Shown: positions 54,198 through 63,034, numbered from the stretch's first letter. The stretch is 64,000 nt of DNA from DATMER01 sp963844885 (GCA_963844885.1 CAWJQA010000006.1:878469-942468), one strand, 5' to 3'. The notes: generated by a model not told the origin, from the sequence alone. A program made the numbers and translations.

Positions 54198-56492
54198 TTG
54201 AGCCAGGAGGAACCGCCGGCCGAAGCATTGGGGCCCTACCGGCTCGTCGAGCGGCTCGCCGCCGGTGGCATGGGCGAGGTCTGGCGCGCCTGGGACGGAC
54301 GGTTGAAGCGGCCGGTGGCGGTCAAGCACGTCCTGCCGGAGATCCTGGAACAGCCGGGCGCGCGCGAGCGCTTCCGCCGCGAGGCCGAGGCGGGGGCCCG
54401 GCTCACCCACCCTGCCGTGGTCCAGATCTACGACCTGGTGGAATCGCCGGACGGCGACTGGCTCGTCATGGAGCTGGTGGTGGGCCAGACGCTGCGCGAG
54501 CTCCTCTCCGCCGGTCCACTCGCCGTCCGGAGCGCCTTGCTGTGGGGCGGCGAGATCGCCGGCGGGCTCGCCGCCGCCCATGCGCAGGGCATCCTGCATC
54601 GCGATCTCAAGGCTGGCAACGTGATGATCACCGCGGGGGGGCACGCCAAGATCCTCGACTTCGGCATCGCGCGGGCGCTGTCTCCCCCGGAGCCAGGACA
54701 AGAGCCGGGACAGGAGATGACGCTCTCGCGGTCGGGGATGGTGGTGGGCACGAGCTACGCCATGTCGCCCGAGCAGGCTCTGGGGCTGCCGCTCGATCCC
54801 CGCTCGGACCTCTTCTCTCTGGGCTCGCTGCTCTACGAGATGCTCACCGGCGAGGCACCGTTTCGCGCCTCCTCCGCCACGGCCACCCTGACCCGCGTGT
54901 GCAGCTACCGCCCGTTGCCGGCACGGAAGCTGCGCGCGGAGATCCCCACCGAGGTCTCCGTGCTGATTGAGCGGCTGCTCGAGAAGGAGCCGAACGCCCG
55001 CCCCCGGGACGCCGGCGAGGTGGCCGCCCGCCTCGAAGAGGCCACGGCCAGACTGCCGGCAACGCGCCCGCCCGCCGAAGCCGCGGCATCATTCAATCGC
55101 GCCGGCCACGCCGACCGCGCCGGGTCGCCGTCGGACGCAGTCACGCTCGTCGAGCGACTGCCGCGGGCCGCGGGTTTCGAATCGTCCAGCACCACCCTCC
55201 CGCGGAGTCGCCGGGTGTTCCCGCGCTCTGCCGTCCTCCTCGCCGGCGGGCTCCTCCTCGCCCTGGCCCTCGGCTGGCAGGGCTGGCGCCTTGCCGCCCC
55301 GCACCGCACCGCCAGCACGTATGAGCTCTACGAGCAGGGCTCGGCGGCGCTCCGCCGTTACGACAAACCGGGCAACCTCGACGAGGCGATCGCGGACTTC
55401 CGGCAGATCATCGGCCGTGACCCCAATCACGCGGCGGCCCACGCCGCCCTGGCGCGCGCCTGCCAGCTCAAGTTCCAGAGTCAGAGCAAGGACCGGATGT
55501 GGCTGGACCAGGCGCTGCCGCTGGCCGAGCGGGCCGTGGCGCTCGACGGCTATCTGGCGTCGGCCCGGGTGAGCCTGGGCCTGGTCTACACCTCGCTCGG
55601 GCGCCTGGACGAAGCCACACGGGAGATCGAAAAAGCGATCCAGCTCGAGCCGGGCAACGCCGATGCCCAGTACGCCCTCGGCACCGTGTACGAGGCCCGG
55701 ACCCAGCTCGACCTGGCGGAAGCCGCGTTTCAGCGTGCGGTCGCCCTGCGCCGCGACCGCCTGTTCTACGACACCTTGGGCGCTCTCTACCTGCGCACCG
55801 GCCGCCTCGCTCCAGCCATCGCGGCCTTCCAGAGCAGCATCCGCCTCGCCCCCGACGGCTCTCTGGGCTACAGCAACCTGGGGGTCGCCTACTATCGGCA
55901 GGGAGACCTGACCCAGGCCGCCGCCCAGTTTCAGAAGTCGCTGGAGATCCAACCCCAGCCGGCGCTGTACTCCAACCTGGGGAACCTCTACTTCGCCCAG
56001 GGGCTCTATGCGCAGGCGGCCCAGGCTTTCGAGCAGGCGCTTGAGCTGCCGGGAGGAGCCAACAACTATCTCCTCTGGGGCAATCTCGGGGACGCCTGCC
56101 GCTTTCTGCCCGAAGGCGGCGCCCGAGCCCGCGAGGCCTACTCGCGGGCTCTCCAGCTCCTGGCCGACCCGCTTCGCGCCGCGCCGCGGGATACCACCCT
56201 CCTGAGCCGGCGCGTGCTCTACCTGGCCAAGCGCGGGGACTGTGGGCCCGCCCTCGCGGCGGAAGGGGAGATCGAGCGCCTGGCCCAGAAGGACACCGAC
56301 GCCCTGGGCCGGCTCGTGGTCGCCGACGAGATCTGTGGCCGCCGCGAGACCGCGCTCGCGGTGCTCGAAAGGGCCCTGCACAAAGGCTTTCCCCTGAGCG
56401 AAGCACAGCGCGACCCGGAGCTTCTCGCGCTACGCGGCGACGTGCGCTATCACAGACTCCTGGTCCGGCTGGCCCCCGCCTCGGCTCCCTGA
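54198..56492 (+). CDS. Ser/Thr protein kinase with TM segment and TPRs
   Basis: 764 residues from a TTG start with GGGAGG 7 nt upstream. Kinase domain: AAGGMGEVW (~21-29), Lys43, HRDLKAGN (134-141), DFG (154-156), and MSPEQ in place of APE. One membrane segment near residue 355 (LLAGGLLLALALGW), then about eight TPRs (for example GSLGYSNLGVAYYRQGDLTQ). It directly follows the FHA-like activator, so phosphorylation-dependent control of that activator is the obvious model. Converges on the 56507 gene. Confidence 0.93.
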   Translation: MSQEEPPAEALGPYRLVERLAAGGMGEVWRAWDGRLKRPVAVKHVLPEILEQPGARERFRREAEAGARLTHPAVVQIYDLVESPDGDWLVMELVVGQTLRELLSAGPLAVRSALLWGGEIAGGLAAAHAQGILHRDLKAGNVMITAGGHAKILDFGIARALSPPEPGQEPGQEMTLSRSGMVVGTSYAMSPEQALGLPLDPRSDLFSLGSLLYEMLTGEAPFRASSATATLTRVCSYRPLPARKLRAEIPTEVSVLIERLLEKEPNARPRDAGEVAARLEEATARLPATRPPAEAAASFNRAGHADRAGSPSDAVTLVERLPRAAGFESSSTTLPRSRRVFPRSAVLLAGGLLLALALGWQGWRLAAPHRTASTYELYEQGSAALRRYDKPGNLDEAIADFRQIIGRDPNHAAAHAALARACQLKFQSQSKDRMWLDQALPLAERAVALDGYLASARVSLGLVYTSLGRLDEATREIEKAIQLEPGNADAQYALGTVYEARTQLDLAEAAFQRAVALRRDRLFYDTLGALYLRTGRLAPAIAAFQSSIRLAPDGSLGYSNLGVAYYRQGDLTQAAAQFQKSLEIQPQPALYSNLGNLYFAQGLYAQAAQAFEQALELPGGANNYLLWGNLGDACRFLPEGGARAREAYSRALQLLADPLRAAPRDTTLLSRRVLYLAKRGDCGPALAAEGEIERLAQKDTDALGRLVVADEICGRRETALAVLERALHKGFPLSEAQRDPELLALRGDVRYHRLLVRLAPASAP

Positions 56493-56506
56493 AGAGAAAG
56501 TGGAAA

Positions 56507-57016
56507 TCACCCGAACGGCCCCACGACCATTTCGGGATCGTGGCTGAAAAGGCGTACGGCGCCAAGAAGCCCAATCGCCTGCACTTGAGTGGTCAGCAGG
56601 AACCGCAAAAAAGGAATCTCCACCGTCGGCTCCGCCAGATCGTCCGGCCTTTTCATCGTCACCGTCACCACCCCCGAGGTCCAGGAGCGCGAAACGCTTG
56701 AGAAAACCTTGCTCTCAGCAATGGCCGAGTCCGGCGTGATCGTAATCGCGGGCTGGAGGGAGCTCAACCCTTTGCCCAACTGTTGTTCCTCGACGGCCGC
56801 CTGAGTCAAGATGACGAAAGACCCGATCCCCGCCACCTTCGGTCCCCCAGTTGAGGTCACATCGAAGATCTTGAAAACGATGGTGTCGCCGATTTGCACC
56901 GGCGCGGTACCCGGCAAGGGTACGCCGCCCGCGACGAGCCCTCCACGCAAGTAACTCACGCCCGCGGTCTCAACCGCGTCCCAATCGATTCCCAACTCCC
57001 AAACATAATTGGCCAT
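56507..57016 (-). CDS. Small protein of unknown function, sigma-54 controlled
   Basis: 169 residues, no signal peptide, strongly beta-rich (VQIGDTIVFKIFDVT, VFSSVSRSWTSGVVTVTMKR) and ending LFSHDPEMVVGPFG. The GDTI strand, the general layout and the terminal H-D-P strand recall PixA/AidA inclusion-body proteins; I rate this as possible, not shown. The ending is shared with the protein at 45747-46244. AAAGGAG precedes ATG 57016 and a sigma-54 promoter lies about 57 nt further upstream. Confidence 0.78.
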   Translation of the reverse strand: MANYVWELGIDWDAVETAGVSYLRGGLVAGGVPLPGTAPVQIGDTIVFKIFDVTSTGGPKVAGIGSFVILTQAAVEEQQLGKGLSSLQPAITITPDSAIAESKVFSSVSRSWTSGVVTVTMKRPDDLAEPTVEIPFLRFLLTTQVQAIGLLGAVRLFSHDPEMVVGPFG

Positions 57017-57072
57017 GTTCGTTCTCCTTTGGGTTGCGAACGTCTTTCTCCACCGGCTTTCTCCACGTCTTG

Positions 57073-57088
57073 TGCAAGGCGTGCGCCA
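57073..57088 (-). promoter_or_regulatory. Sigma-54 (-24/-12) promoter
   Basis: Minus strand TGGCGCACGCCTTGCA, exact GG-N10-GC spacing, driving the gene ending at 56507. Confidence 0.83.
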
Positions 57089-57209
57089 AGGGTAACACGT
57101 CTCGTCTCCAGTCGCTCGGAGGTTGTCGGAGGTTGTCGGAGAGCCCGGTCCGACAGTCGGAGCTGTCGCTGACAATCGCCCATAAGCTCTTTTCCCTCTG
57201 TGCTTTGAC
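57089..57209. promoter_or_regulatory. Candidate activator-binding region between two divergent sigma-54 promoters
   Basis: 121 bp with TTGTCGGA twice in tandem (57124-57140), an inverted pair TGTCGGA-N8-TCCGACA and a palindrome TGTCGCTGACA. Repeated TGTC half-sites placed upstream of both promoters are what an enhancer-binding protein with a Fis-type HTH would need. Confidence 0.6.
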
Positions 57210-57225
57210 TGGCACGTCCCTTGCT
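57210..57225 (+). promoter_or_regulatory. Sigma-54 (-24/-12) promoter
   Basis: TGGCACGTCCCTTGCT, nearly the full consensus with exact spacing. Transcription would start about 87 nt before ATG 57323. Confidence 0.9.
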
Positions 57226-57275
57226 TTTGTCCAACCGCAGACATCACGGCGACCACGACAGGTCAGCGGCCATCG

Positions 57276-57322
57276 GGCCGGACGGTGCAAGCGCCGCGAA
57301 AAACCAGAGAAAAGGAGACATC
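57276..57322 (+). promoter_or_regulatory. Shared 5' leader element, copy 1
   Basis: GGCCGGrCGGyGCAArCGCC followed by an A-rich stretch and AAAAGGAGA occurs before the genes at 57323 and 57720 (second copy 57674-57719). It contains a possible short GGCG...CGCC hairpin upstream of the ribosome site. Confidence 0.6.
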
Positions 57323-57598
57323 ATGTCACACATTCTTCTTGGCGCATGGGGTAATTTCAGCTTCACCATCACTCCCGAAGCGAAAAACGTATTCGATCAG
57401 GCATTGAAGGGTTTGGTGGGAGTCCAGTACACCCCACTGGCCTTTGCCACTCAGGTCGTCGCCGGGCTGAACTACTGCTTCCTCTGCGAAGGGAAAGTTG
57501 TTGTTCCTGGGCAACCTGAGATCGCGGCACTGATCTACGTCTATGCGCCATTTGATGGCAAGCCTCATATCACCGACATCACGCGGATCAACCCTTAG
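57323..57598 (+). CDS. Stefin/cystatin-like cysteine protease inhibitor
   Basis: 91 residues, no signal peptide. The central FATQVVAGLNYCFLCEG contains the QVVAG hairpin (residues 44-48) followed by the N-Y-x-F strand exactly as in stefins, and the N-terminal Gly (GAWG) and preceding helix (ITPEAKNVFDQALKGL) are in the right places for the cystatin fold. Length also fits. It would inhibit papain-like proteases; the target is unknown. A sigma-54 promoter and strong AAAAGGAG ribosome site point to conditional high expression. Confidence 0.8.
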   Translation: MSHILLGAWGNFSFTITPEAKNVFDQALKGLVGVQYTPLAFATQVVAGLNYCFLCEGKVVVPGQPEIAALIYVYAPFDGKPHITDITRINP

Positions 57599-57673
57599 GT
57601 GTAGATGCAGGCTGGGGAAAAGCTTTCAAGCTCCAGCGAAGTCTTGACTGACAAGGACAGGGCCGCCCCGCAT

Positions 57674-57719
57674 GGGCCGGGCGGCGCAAACGCCACACAA
57701 AACAAAAAGGAGATGTACA
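57674..57719 (+). promoter_or_regulatory. Shared 5' leader element, copy 2
   Basis: Second copy of the leader seen before the stefin-like gene, placed directly before ATG 57720. It lacks its own clear sigma-54 promoter, so the two genes are probably co-transcribed and the leader acts on translation or stability. Confidence 0.55.
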
Positions 57720-58127
57720 ATGAAAAGGACAGTGTGTTTGGTCTTCCTCCTCGGAACGCTGCTGGCTCTCAACGCCCCCGCCGCCACGGCCGAGACCACG
57801 GCCCGGCCGGGTTTGTTCTTTACCATCGCCAACAACTGCAGCACGCCGGTGAGCTTCTCGGTGGGCGACGAGTTGTGCCTGTTGCAGGTAGGCTCAGCGA
57901 CCTTCAAACGTATCGTCTTCACCGGCACCATTTCCCCTGGCCAGCAGGAGCTCACCATGGCCTGCACAGACAAGGATGGTCTCGGTTCGGTCATGTTCGG
58001 TCTTGCGGGCGCCTCGTCTTCGCCCATCGTCCTGGCGGTGAAGCCGGATCAGGTCATCTCCATTCCCAAAGCTTGGTGCGGCGCACCTCATGCCGCTCCG
58101 GAGACTCTGTTCAAGGTGCCCGGCTAG
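57720..58127 (+). CDS. Secreted small Cys-containing protein of unknown function
   Basis: 135 residues with a clear signal peptide (LVFLLGTLLALNAPAATA). The mature part is beta-rich with four cysteines (NNCSTPVSF, DELCLLQV, MACTDKDG, AWCGAPH), probably two disulfides. No known family. It lies 121 nt downstream of the stefin-like gene with a shared leader, so it probably belongs to the same sigma-54 transcript. Confidence 0.78.
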   Translation: MKRTVCLVFLLGTLLALNAPAATAETTARPGLFFTIANNCSTPVSFSVGDELCLLQVGSATFKRIVFTGTISPGQQELTMACTDKDGLGSVMFGLAGASSSPIVLAVKPDQVISIPKAWCGAPHAAPETLFKVPG

Positions 58128-58149
58128 GCTAGCAGTGCGTTCAAGAGCC

Positions 58150-58175
58150 CTCCCCGCGCCCCCGGGCGCGGGGAG
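58150..58175. terminator. Perfect GC-rich hairpin at the end of the stefin-like operon
   Basis: CTCCCCGCGCCC, CC, GGGCGCGGGGAG: 12-bp arms, 23 nt after the stop codon. No U-tract. Confidence 0.6.
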
Positions 58176-58191
58176 CCTCACACGGACCGGA

Positions 58192-59462
58192 CTAGGGATG
58201 AACGGTTGATCGAGAGGATCTGATTGCTTCTAGCATTCTCCCGGCGAGCGGTTTTCCGGTTGCGCTCTCCGTCAGGCGGGCGGCGAGAAGCATGGGATCA
58301 CTGTACTCCCCAACCTGGGCTCCTGTATAGACCAGAGTTGTGGGAATCGAGGTCCATTCCACCGCGACGAGGTTGGACGACAAGGTTTCTCCGCTCACCA
58401 CCGCCGTGGCTTGGAGGGTGTCAATGCCCGGGTTTGCTCCTGCGTAGCTGAAGGAAGCCCGCCCGGCAGAGTCTGTGATCGCCTGACCGGTCCGGCCAAC
58501 CGTTGGGCCGCTCACCACCCGGAAGATCACGGCGATACCCGCCAGCGACTGGCTCAGAGCGGCCGTCACGGTGGGGATTCGCCGGGAGCGTGGATCGCTG
58601 AGTAGGGCGTGAGAGACAGGGTTTTCGGTGCGGTCCAGGTCACCGTGACCGGGTTGGAGCTCTGATACGTTCCGTTGCCCATCAGGATCGACGCCTCAAC
58701 CGTATCCGTGCCGGCGAGGTTGCCGTTGACGGTGTACGCCGCCTTGCCGGTGGCGTCGGTGAGAATCTGGAAGGTCTTCCCAACATCCGGGCCGGCGGTG
58801 ATCCGGAAGACGACGGCCATCCCAGGCAGCACCCGGCCGTCCGGCCGCTTCGCGACGACGCTCAGATTCACCGCTGTGCCTACTGGCAGCGTCGAGGCGA
58901 CAGGACTCAACGTCAGCGTGGCTTTGGGTACCCAGTCGATGGTAAGGAAGTCGCCTCCGGCGTCGGCTCCGGCCGTGTCGATGAGCCGCCACGCGAGAGA
59001 TTCATTGCCTCGGCAGTACGAATCGAAGCCGCCTGTATCGAGCACGTGGCCGATGTCATAGTAGCTCGTGGACTGGCCGCCGATCACTACACTGACCTTG
59101 GGTACGCGCGGGTCTCCGGCTTGCGGTGTCGCGCCGCAGGCGACGATGGCCGCGTCGCTGGTGTCGAAGTTGAACGGCTGGGTCTGGGTGAGAATCACCG
59201 AGCCGTGCGGCGGCACCGCAAAGCTTCCCCAGAGGCCATAGACCGGCCCGGGGCGTTGAAGATCGACCAGGACGCGATCGACGGCGATGGGTTGATCGGT
59301 GCTGTTGTCGAGGCGGATGGCCCCGGCGTCGAGCGGCGAGGGGCTGCCGAGATAGACGACGTTCGGCGCGCCCTGCCAGGGAACGGGGAAGGTCGCGGTC
59401 GGCCGCAGATCGTCGACATAGCCGACATAAACCGAGAACGCGACTTGCGACAAGTCAACCAA
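58192..59462 (-). pseudogene. Truncated, frameshifted duplicate of Ig-like repeat region
   Basis: Starts VDLSQVAFSVYVGYVDDLRP, passes through a beta domain with HVLDTGGFDSYC and then Ig-like repeats (SPVASTLPVGTAVNLSV, TATV-type strands). A frame change at about 58570 separates two open parts, and the 3' end breaks off after AGRMLEAIRSS. Positions 58230-58946 match 61785-62499 (offset 3553) at high identity, so it is a partial copy of the Ig part of the neighbouring RHS gene. Confidence 0.75.
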
Positions 59463-59477
59463 GCCCTCGCCACGAAG

Positions 59478-59532
59478 CTAGATCTGGACCTTTTGGGGGC
59501 TTCGATGGGGAAACTTATGCAACTAGCGGGTT
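59478..59532 (+). repeat. 55-bp dispersed repeat, copy 2
   Basis: CTAGATCTGGACCTTT ... GGGGAAACTTATGCAACT ... GCGGGTT, the same element as at 41451-41505. Here it is plus-strand, lies between two minus-strand genes and is followed 29 nt later by a strong plus-strand terminator, so it could be part of a small RNA. Confidence 0.85.
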
Positions 59533-59560
59533 TATAACTTCGGTGGCAAAGCGCCCGACC

Positions 59561-59590
59561 AGACTGCGATCTATCGGGCAGTCTTTTTTT
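59561..59590 (+). terminator. Intrinsic terminator downstream of the 55-bp repeat
   Basis: AGACTGC, loop GATCTATCGG, GCAGTCT, then a T-run. It is antisense to the last codons of the 59571 gene, so it must serve a plus-strand transcript. Confidence 0.85.
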
Positions 59591-59933
59591 CTCTGCCACT
59601 TGCTCTCCGGGCGCCGCCATCGCACAAATATTCTGCTGCTTTGATGTCCAGCCGACTCACCGGCGCGTACTCACCTTGGCGAACCATCTTTAATTGATCT
59701 CCGCTGAGGTAAAGCCAAAATGCGGTATTACCCTTTCGCACAGTCACGATGCGATAGTCCATCTCAAATTCGGAAGCTTCCGAATAACTTGCACCGTGGC
59801 TCTCAGCAAAGCGACTGATCTCTGCACTGCTCATGTTGCACGCTAAGGATCTCCGAAAGATATCAGCGTGCTCCCATCGAGACGAGCAAAAGATCAAAAA
59901 AATAGCGCCGAGGACTACCCAGGCTCGATTCAT
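59571..59933 (-). CDS. Exported small protein, candidate immunity protein for the adjacent RHS tip
   Basis: 120 residues from ATG 59933 with a signal peptide (MNRAWVVLGAIFLIFCSS). The mature part has ISRFAESHGASYSEASEFEM and NTAFWLYLSGDQLKM. No known family. It begins 8 nt after the stop of the RHS tip, the standard place of an immunity gene; export would suit a toxin acting outside the cytoplasm. Role inferred from position. Confidence 0.65.
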   Translation of the reverse strand: MNRAWVVLGAIFLIFCSSRWEHADIFRRSLACNMSSAEISRFAESHGASYSEASEFEMDYRIVTVRKGNTAFWLYLSGDQLKMVRQGEYAPVSRLDIKAAEYLCDGGARRASGREKKTAR

Positions 59934-59941
59934 TTCAACCC

Positions 59942-61366
59942 TCAATCGTCCCGCGTCCACCAGCCGGGGCTATCCCAACCATTGGCGCTGATTGGGATGG
60001 CAAGATTACATTTCGTCGCGATATAGGACGCGAACGTGTTGCTGTTCGGACCAAACACGGTGTAGTAGCTCTTTCGTGGATAGCTTGCTGCCGCAGTGAT
60101 TGCACAAGCATCAGTCGCACCGCAATCCTTGACCCAAGCGCCACAATCGTCGTCTGGCGTCGGCGGTGCAAGGTCAAATGGATGATCTGTCTCTGGGCGA
60201 CCAGTCGTTCCAAAAGGTGTTGCGGCCCACAGGAAGTTGCTGATCGTTTGTTCGGTGTGCAGACCTTCCGTTCGCACCTCTCCCGTGCGGTCGCTGACGA
60301 TACGAATGAAGCAGTGCCGGAAACCGCTGAACGGGGAAACAAGTCGGCGACAGCAAACTTGGACGCGCAAGCCAAGTCGATCCGTCAGAATCGTCGGACG
60401 ACCGAGGACGTACTGAAAAAGGTTTGTACCACCTCGGAGCCCCATGGGATCTGGTTGCGTGTACCTGCCAGCCTGCGGCTCATACCAGCGGTAAATATTA
60501 TAGCTCCGTTCCGTCACCCCATTCGCCCCGGTGCCGATCTGCTCCGCTTCCTGGCCCGGGAAGCGCAGGGGTTGATGTCTATCGTAGGAACGCAGGGCGT
60601 AGATAGATCCGTACGGCTCGTGCTCGGCACGCCAGACAATTCCCTGGAGCGCACTGGTTTGCAGCAACGGGGTGCCGAGGTGATCCGTGAAAGTCCAGGA
60701 AACCGTACCGGCCCCATCCACCTGCGCCAGCGGCCGACCGTCGAACCAGATGTATTCGTAGAGAATGGCCGGGCGCGCAGTCGTCGTCAGCTCGGTTTCC
60801 GCCATCAGGCTCATCTCAGGCGAGTAGAGAGAGATGCGGCGTGTTGCCGTCGCGGCCTGAGCGGACATCAATGCAACAGCCGCGGAGCCAAAAACCCCGG
60901 CTCCGTCCTCCAGAACAGCGATAACCATGCCATAGCCAGGGTGCCCGGGGTCTGGGCCGTAGGCGGAGGACGTGTCCACTTGCAACACCACCGTCGCCGC
61001 GATGTTGCCGTAGATCGTCGAGCCGTTCTTTGCAATGCTCGTCGCGACAATCACCTGGATGTAGTTTCCAAGTTTTGCGGGCGGGTTGCTGTTGCCCGGC
61101 TTCGAGGTCCAGCACGAAGCGTCGAGCCGCGGGGTGCCGGTTGTATGAGCGTTCGGCTGGCAGAGGCGCGGCGGCAACGGCGCGGTGGACCAGCCCTTGA
61201 AATCAGCCTGGGCGGCGTAGTCGCCGCTTTGGACCTGCCGGCTCCACTGCGCTCCCCAGAATTGTATGCGGTCTCCGAGACGCAGGCCCGGCGTGTTGCC
61301 ACCCCAGATCACGAAGGAAGTCGGCTCCGCCACGAGCACCGTCGCGGCGGCTGAAGAGGAGCGATA
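59942..61366 (-). pseudogene. RHS core and C-terminal toxin tip (3' part of a broken gene)
   Basis: RHS-associated core with EYIWFDGRPLAQVDGAG, WTFTDHLGTPLLQ, YNIYRWYEPQAGRYTQPDPM and the end LFQYVLGRPTILTDRLGL. The variable tip that follows has FRHCFIRIVSDRTGE and TVFGPNSNTFASYI, shared with the tip at 63479-64000. The frame continues upstream into the Ig region without shift, interrupted only by TAG at 61367-61369, so this is the 3' part of a longer gene. It could still be made from the GTG near 61339, without its export or repeat region. Confidence 0.75.
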
Positions 61367-63034
61367 CTAAGCGTCCCCCGTAAACGTGGCTTCGAGCCGG
61401 GCGGTGCCGGTCGGGAGGCTCGGGACGGAAAGTGAGACTGTGGCCATGCCGTCAGCTCCGGTGGTGGCGGTGGCCGTGGCGGCGCCGAGGCGGAAGTCCA
61501 CAGTCCGGCCGGCGAGCGGCTGGCCGGCGGCGTCCACGAGACGGGCGCTCACCGGTTGGGCGCCGCCCCCGGCTACGGCAGAGACGCCAGAGAGAGTCAC
61601 AGCGGTATCTTCCGGAGTGATCACAGCAAGGCGGCTTGTCGCGGAGCCCGACCAGGCTCCTTCTCCCGCGAAAGCCACGGCGAGCGGCGTGGCGCCCGGT
61701 AGCCCGGCGGGAACGATCTCAACAGCAGCCGTGCCATCCGCACCAGTGACGGCCGTGGCCGTCTGCGAGCCGAGAACGAAAGCCAGCATTCTCCCGCCGA
61801 GCGGTTTTCCGGTTGCGCTCTCCGTCAGGCGGGCGGCGAGATGCATGGGATCACTGTACTCCCCAACCTGGGCTCCTGTATAGACCAGAGTTGTGGGAAT
61901 CGAGGTCCATTCCACCGCGACGAGGTTGGACGACAAGGTTTCCCCGCTCACCACCGCCGTGGCTTGGAGGGTGTCAACGCCCGGGTTGGCTCCCAGATAG
62001 CTGAAGGAAGCCCGTCCGGCAGAGTCGGTGATCGCCTGGCCGGTGCGGCCCACTGTGGGGCCGCTGACGACGCGGAAGGTCACAGCAATACCCGCCAGCG
62101 GCTGGCTCAGGGCGGCCGTCACGGTGGCGGCTTCGCCGGGAGCGTGGCTTGCCGAGTAGGGCGTGAGAGACAGGGTTTTCGGCGCGGTCCAGGTCACGGT
62201 CACCGGGTTCGAGCTCTGATAGGTTCCGTTGCTCATCAGGATCGACGCCTCGACCGTATCCGTGCCGGCGATGCCGCCGTTGAAGGTGTACGCCGCTTTA
62301 CCGGTGGCGTCGGTGAGAATCTGGAAGGTCTTGCCGGCGTCGGGGCCGGCGGTGACCCGAAAGACGACGGTCAAGCCCGGCAGCAGCCGGCCGTCTGGCC
62401 GCTTGGCGATGACGCTCAGATTGGCCGCCGTTCCTACCGGTAGCGTCGAGGCCGTGGGGCTCAGCGTCAGCGTGGCTTTGGGCACCCAGTCGATGGTTAT
62501 GCCGTTGATCTCCTGCGCCGCGATAGTAGCGTTTTGCACCCGCGCCAGGAGGGTGTCGAAGGCCTCGACGGTGCTGGTGTAGGAAAACCTTGCGACTCCC
62601 GCGCTGTCGGTGAAGACGCCTCCGCTGTGGCCGCTGTTGTTGCCCGCGTAGACGCGGAAGAAGATAAAGACTCCCGGCTGCGGCTCTCCGGCCGCGTCGA
62701 GGAGAACGGCGGTGATGGTCTGTACCGAGCCCACCGGGCCGGACAGCGCTTTGGGTTTTACGATCAGCTTCCCGGCTTCGCCCGCTCCGCTCGCTCCCAC
62801 CGGCCGCCATTGCATGGATTCGCCTTTCTGACAGCGCAGATCGTAGCCGAACGTGTCTAGCACGTGCTCCGAGTCGAGTTAGGAAAAGGTCTTTCCCTGA
62901 GTGGCGACGGTGATCTTCGGCACCCTCGGATCGTCCGGTGGGGCCGGCACGCCGCAGGGCAAGATCGGAAACTCGCTGGTGTCGAAGTCGTACGCCTTCG
63001 TCTGCATCAGGATGGCCGACTGGTGGGCCGGGAT
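61367..63034 (-). pseudogene. Ig-like repeat region of the broken RHS gene
   Basis: Contains the beta domain YDFDTSEFPILPCG...HVLDT (equivalent to that at 59.1 kb) and about five Ig-like (big-type) repeats, for example SPTASTLPVGTAANLSV. Two single-base nonsense changes break an otherwise continuous frame: TAA at 62879-62881 inside QGKTFS*LDSEHVLDT and TAG at 61367 inside TFTGDA*YRSSS. The upstream edge at 63034 joins directly to the stop of the membrane protein gene, so the original 5' half is missing. Confidence 0.75.

Noticed and set aside
59478..59588. Cyclic-di-GMP riboswitch (GEMM)
   Set aside because: GGAAAC and GGCAAAGC strings look similar, but the conserved GEMM core order and the tetraloop receptor are absent.
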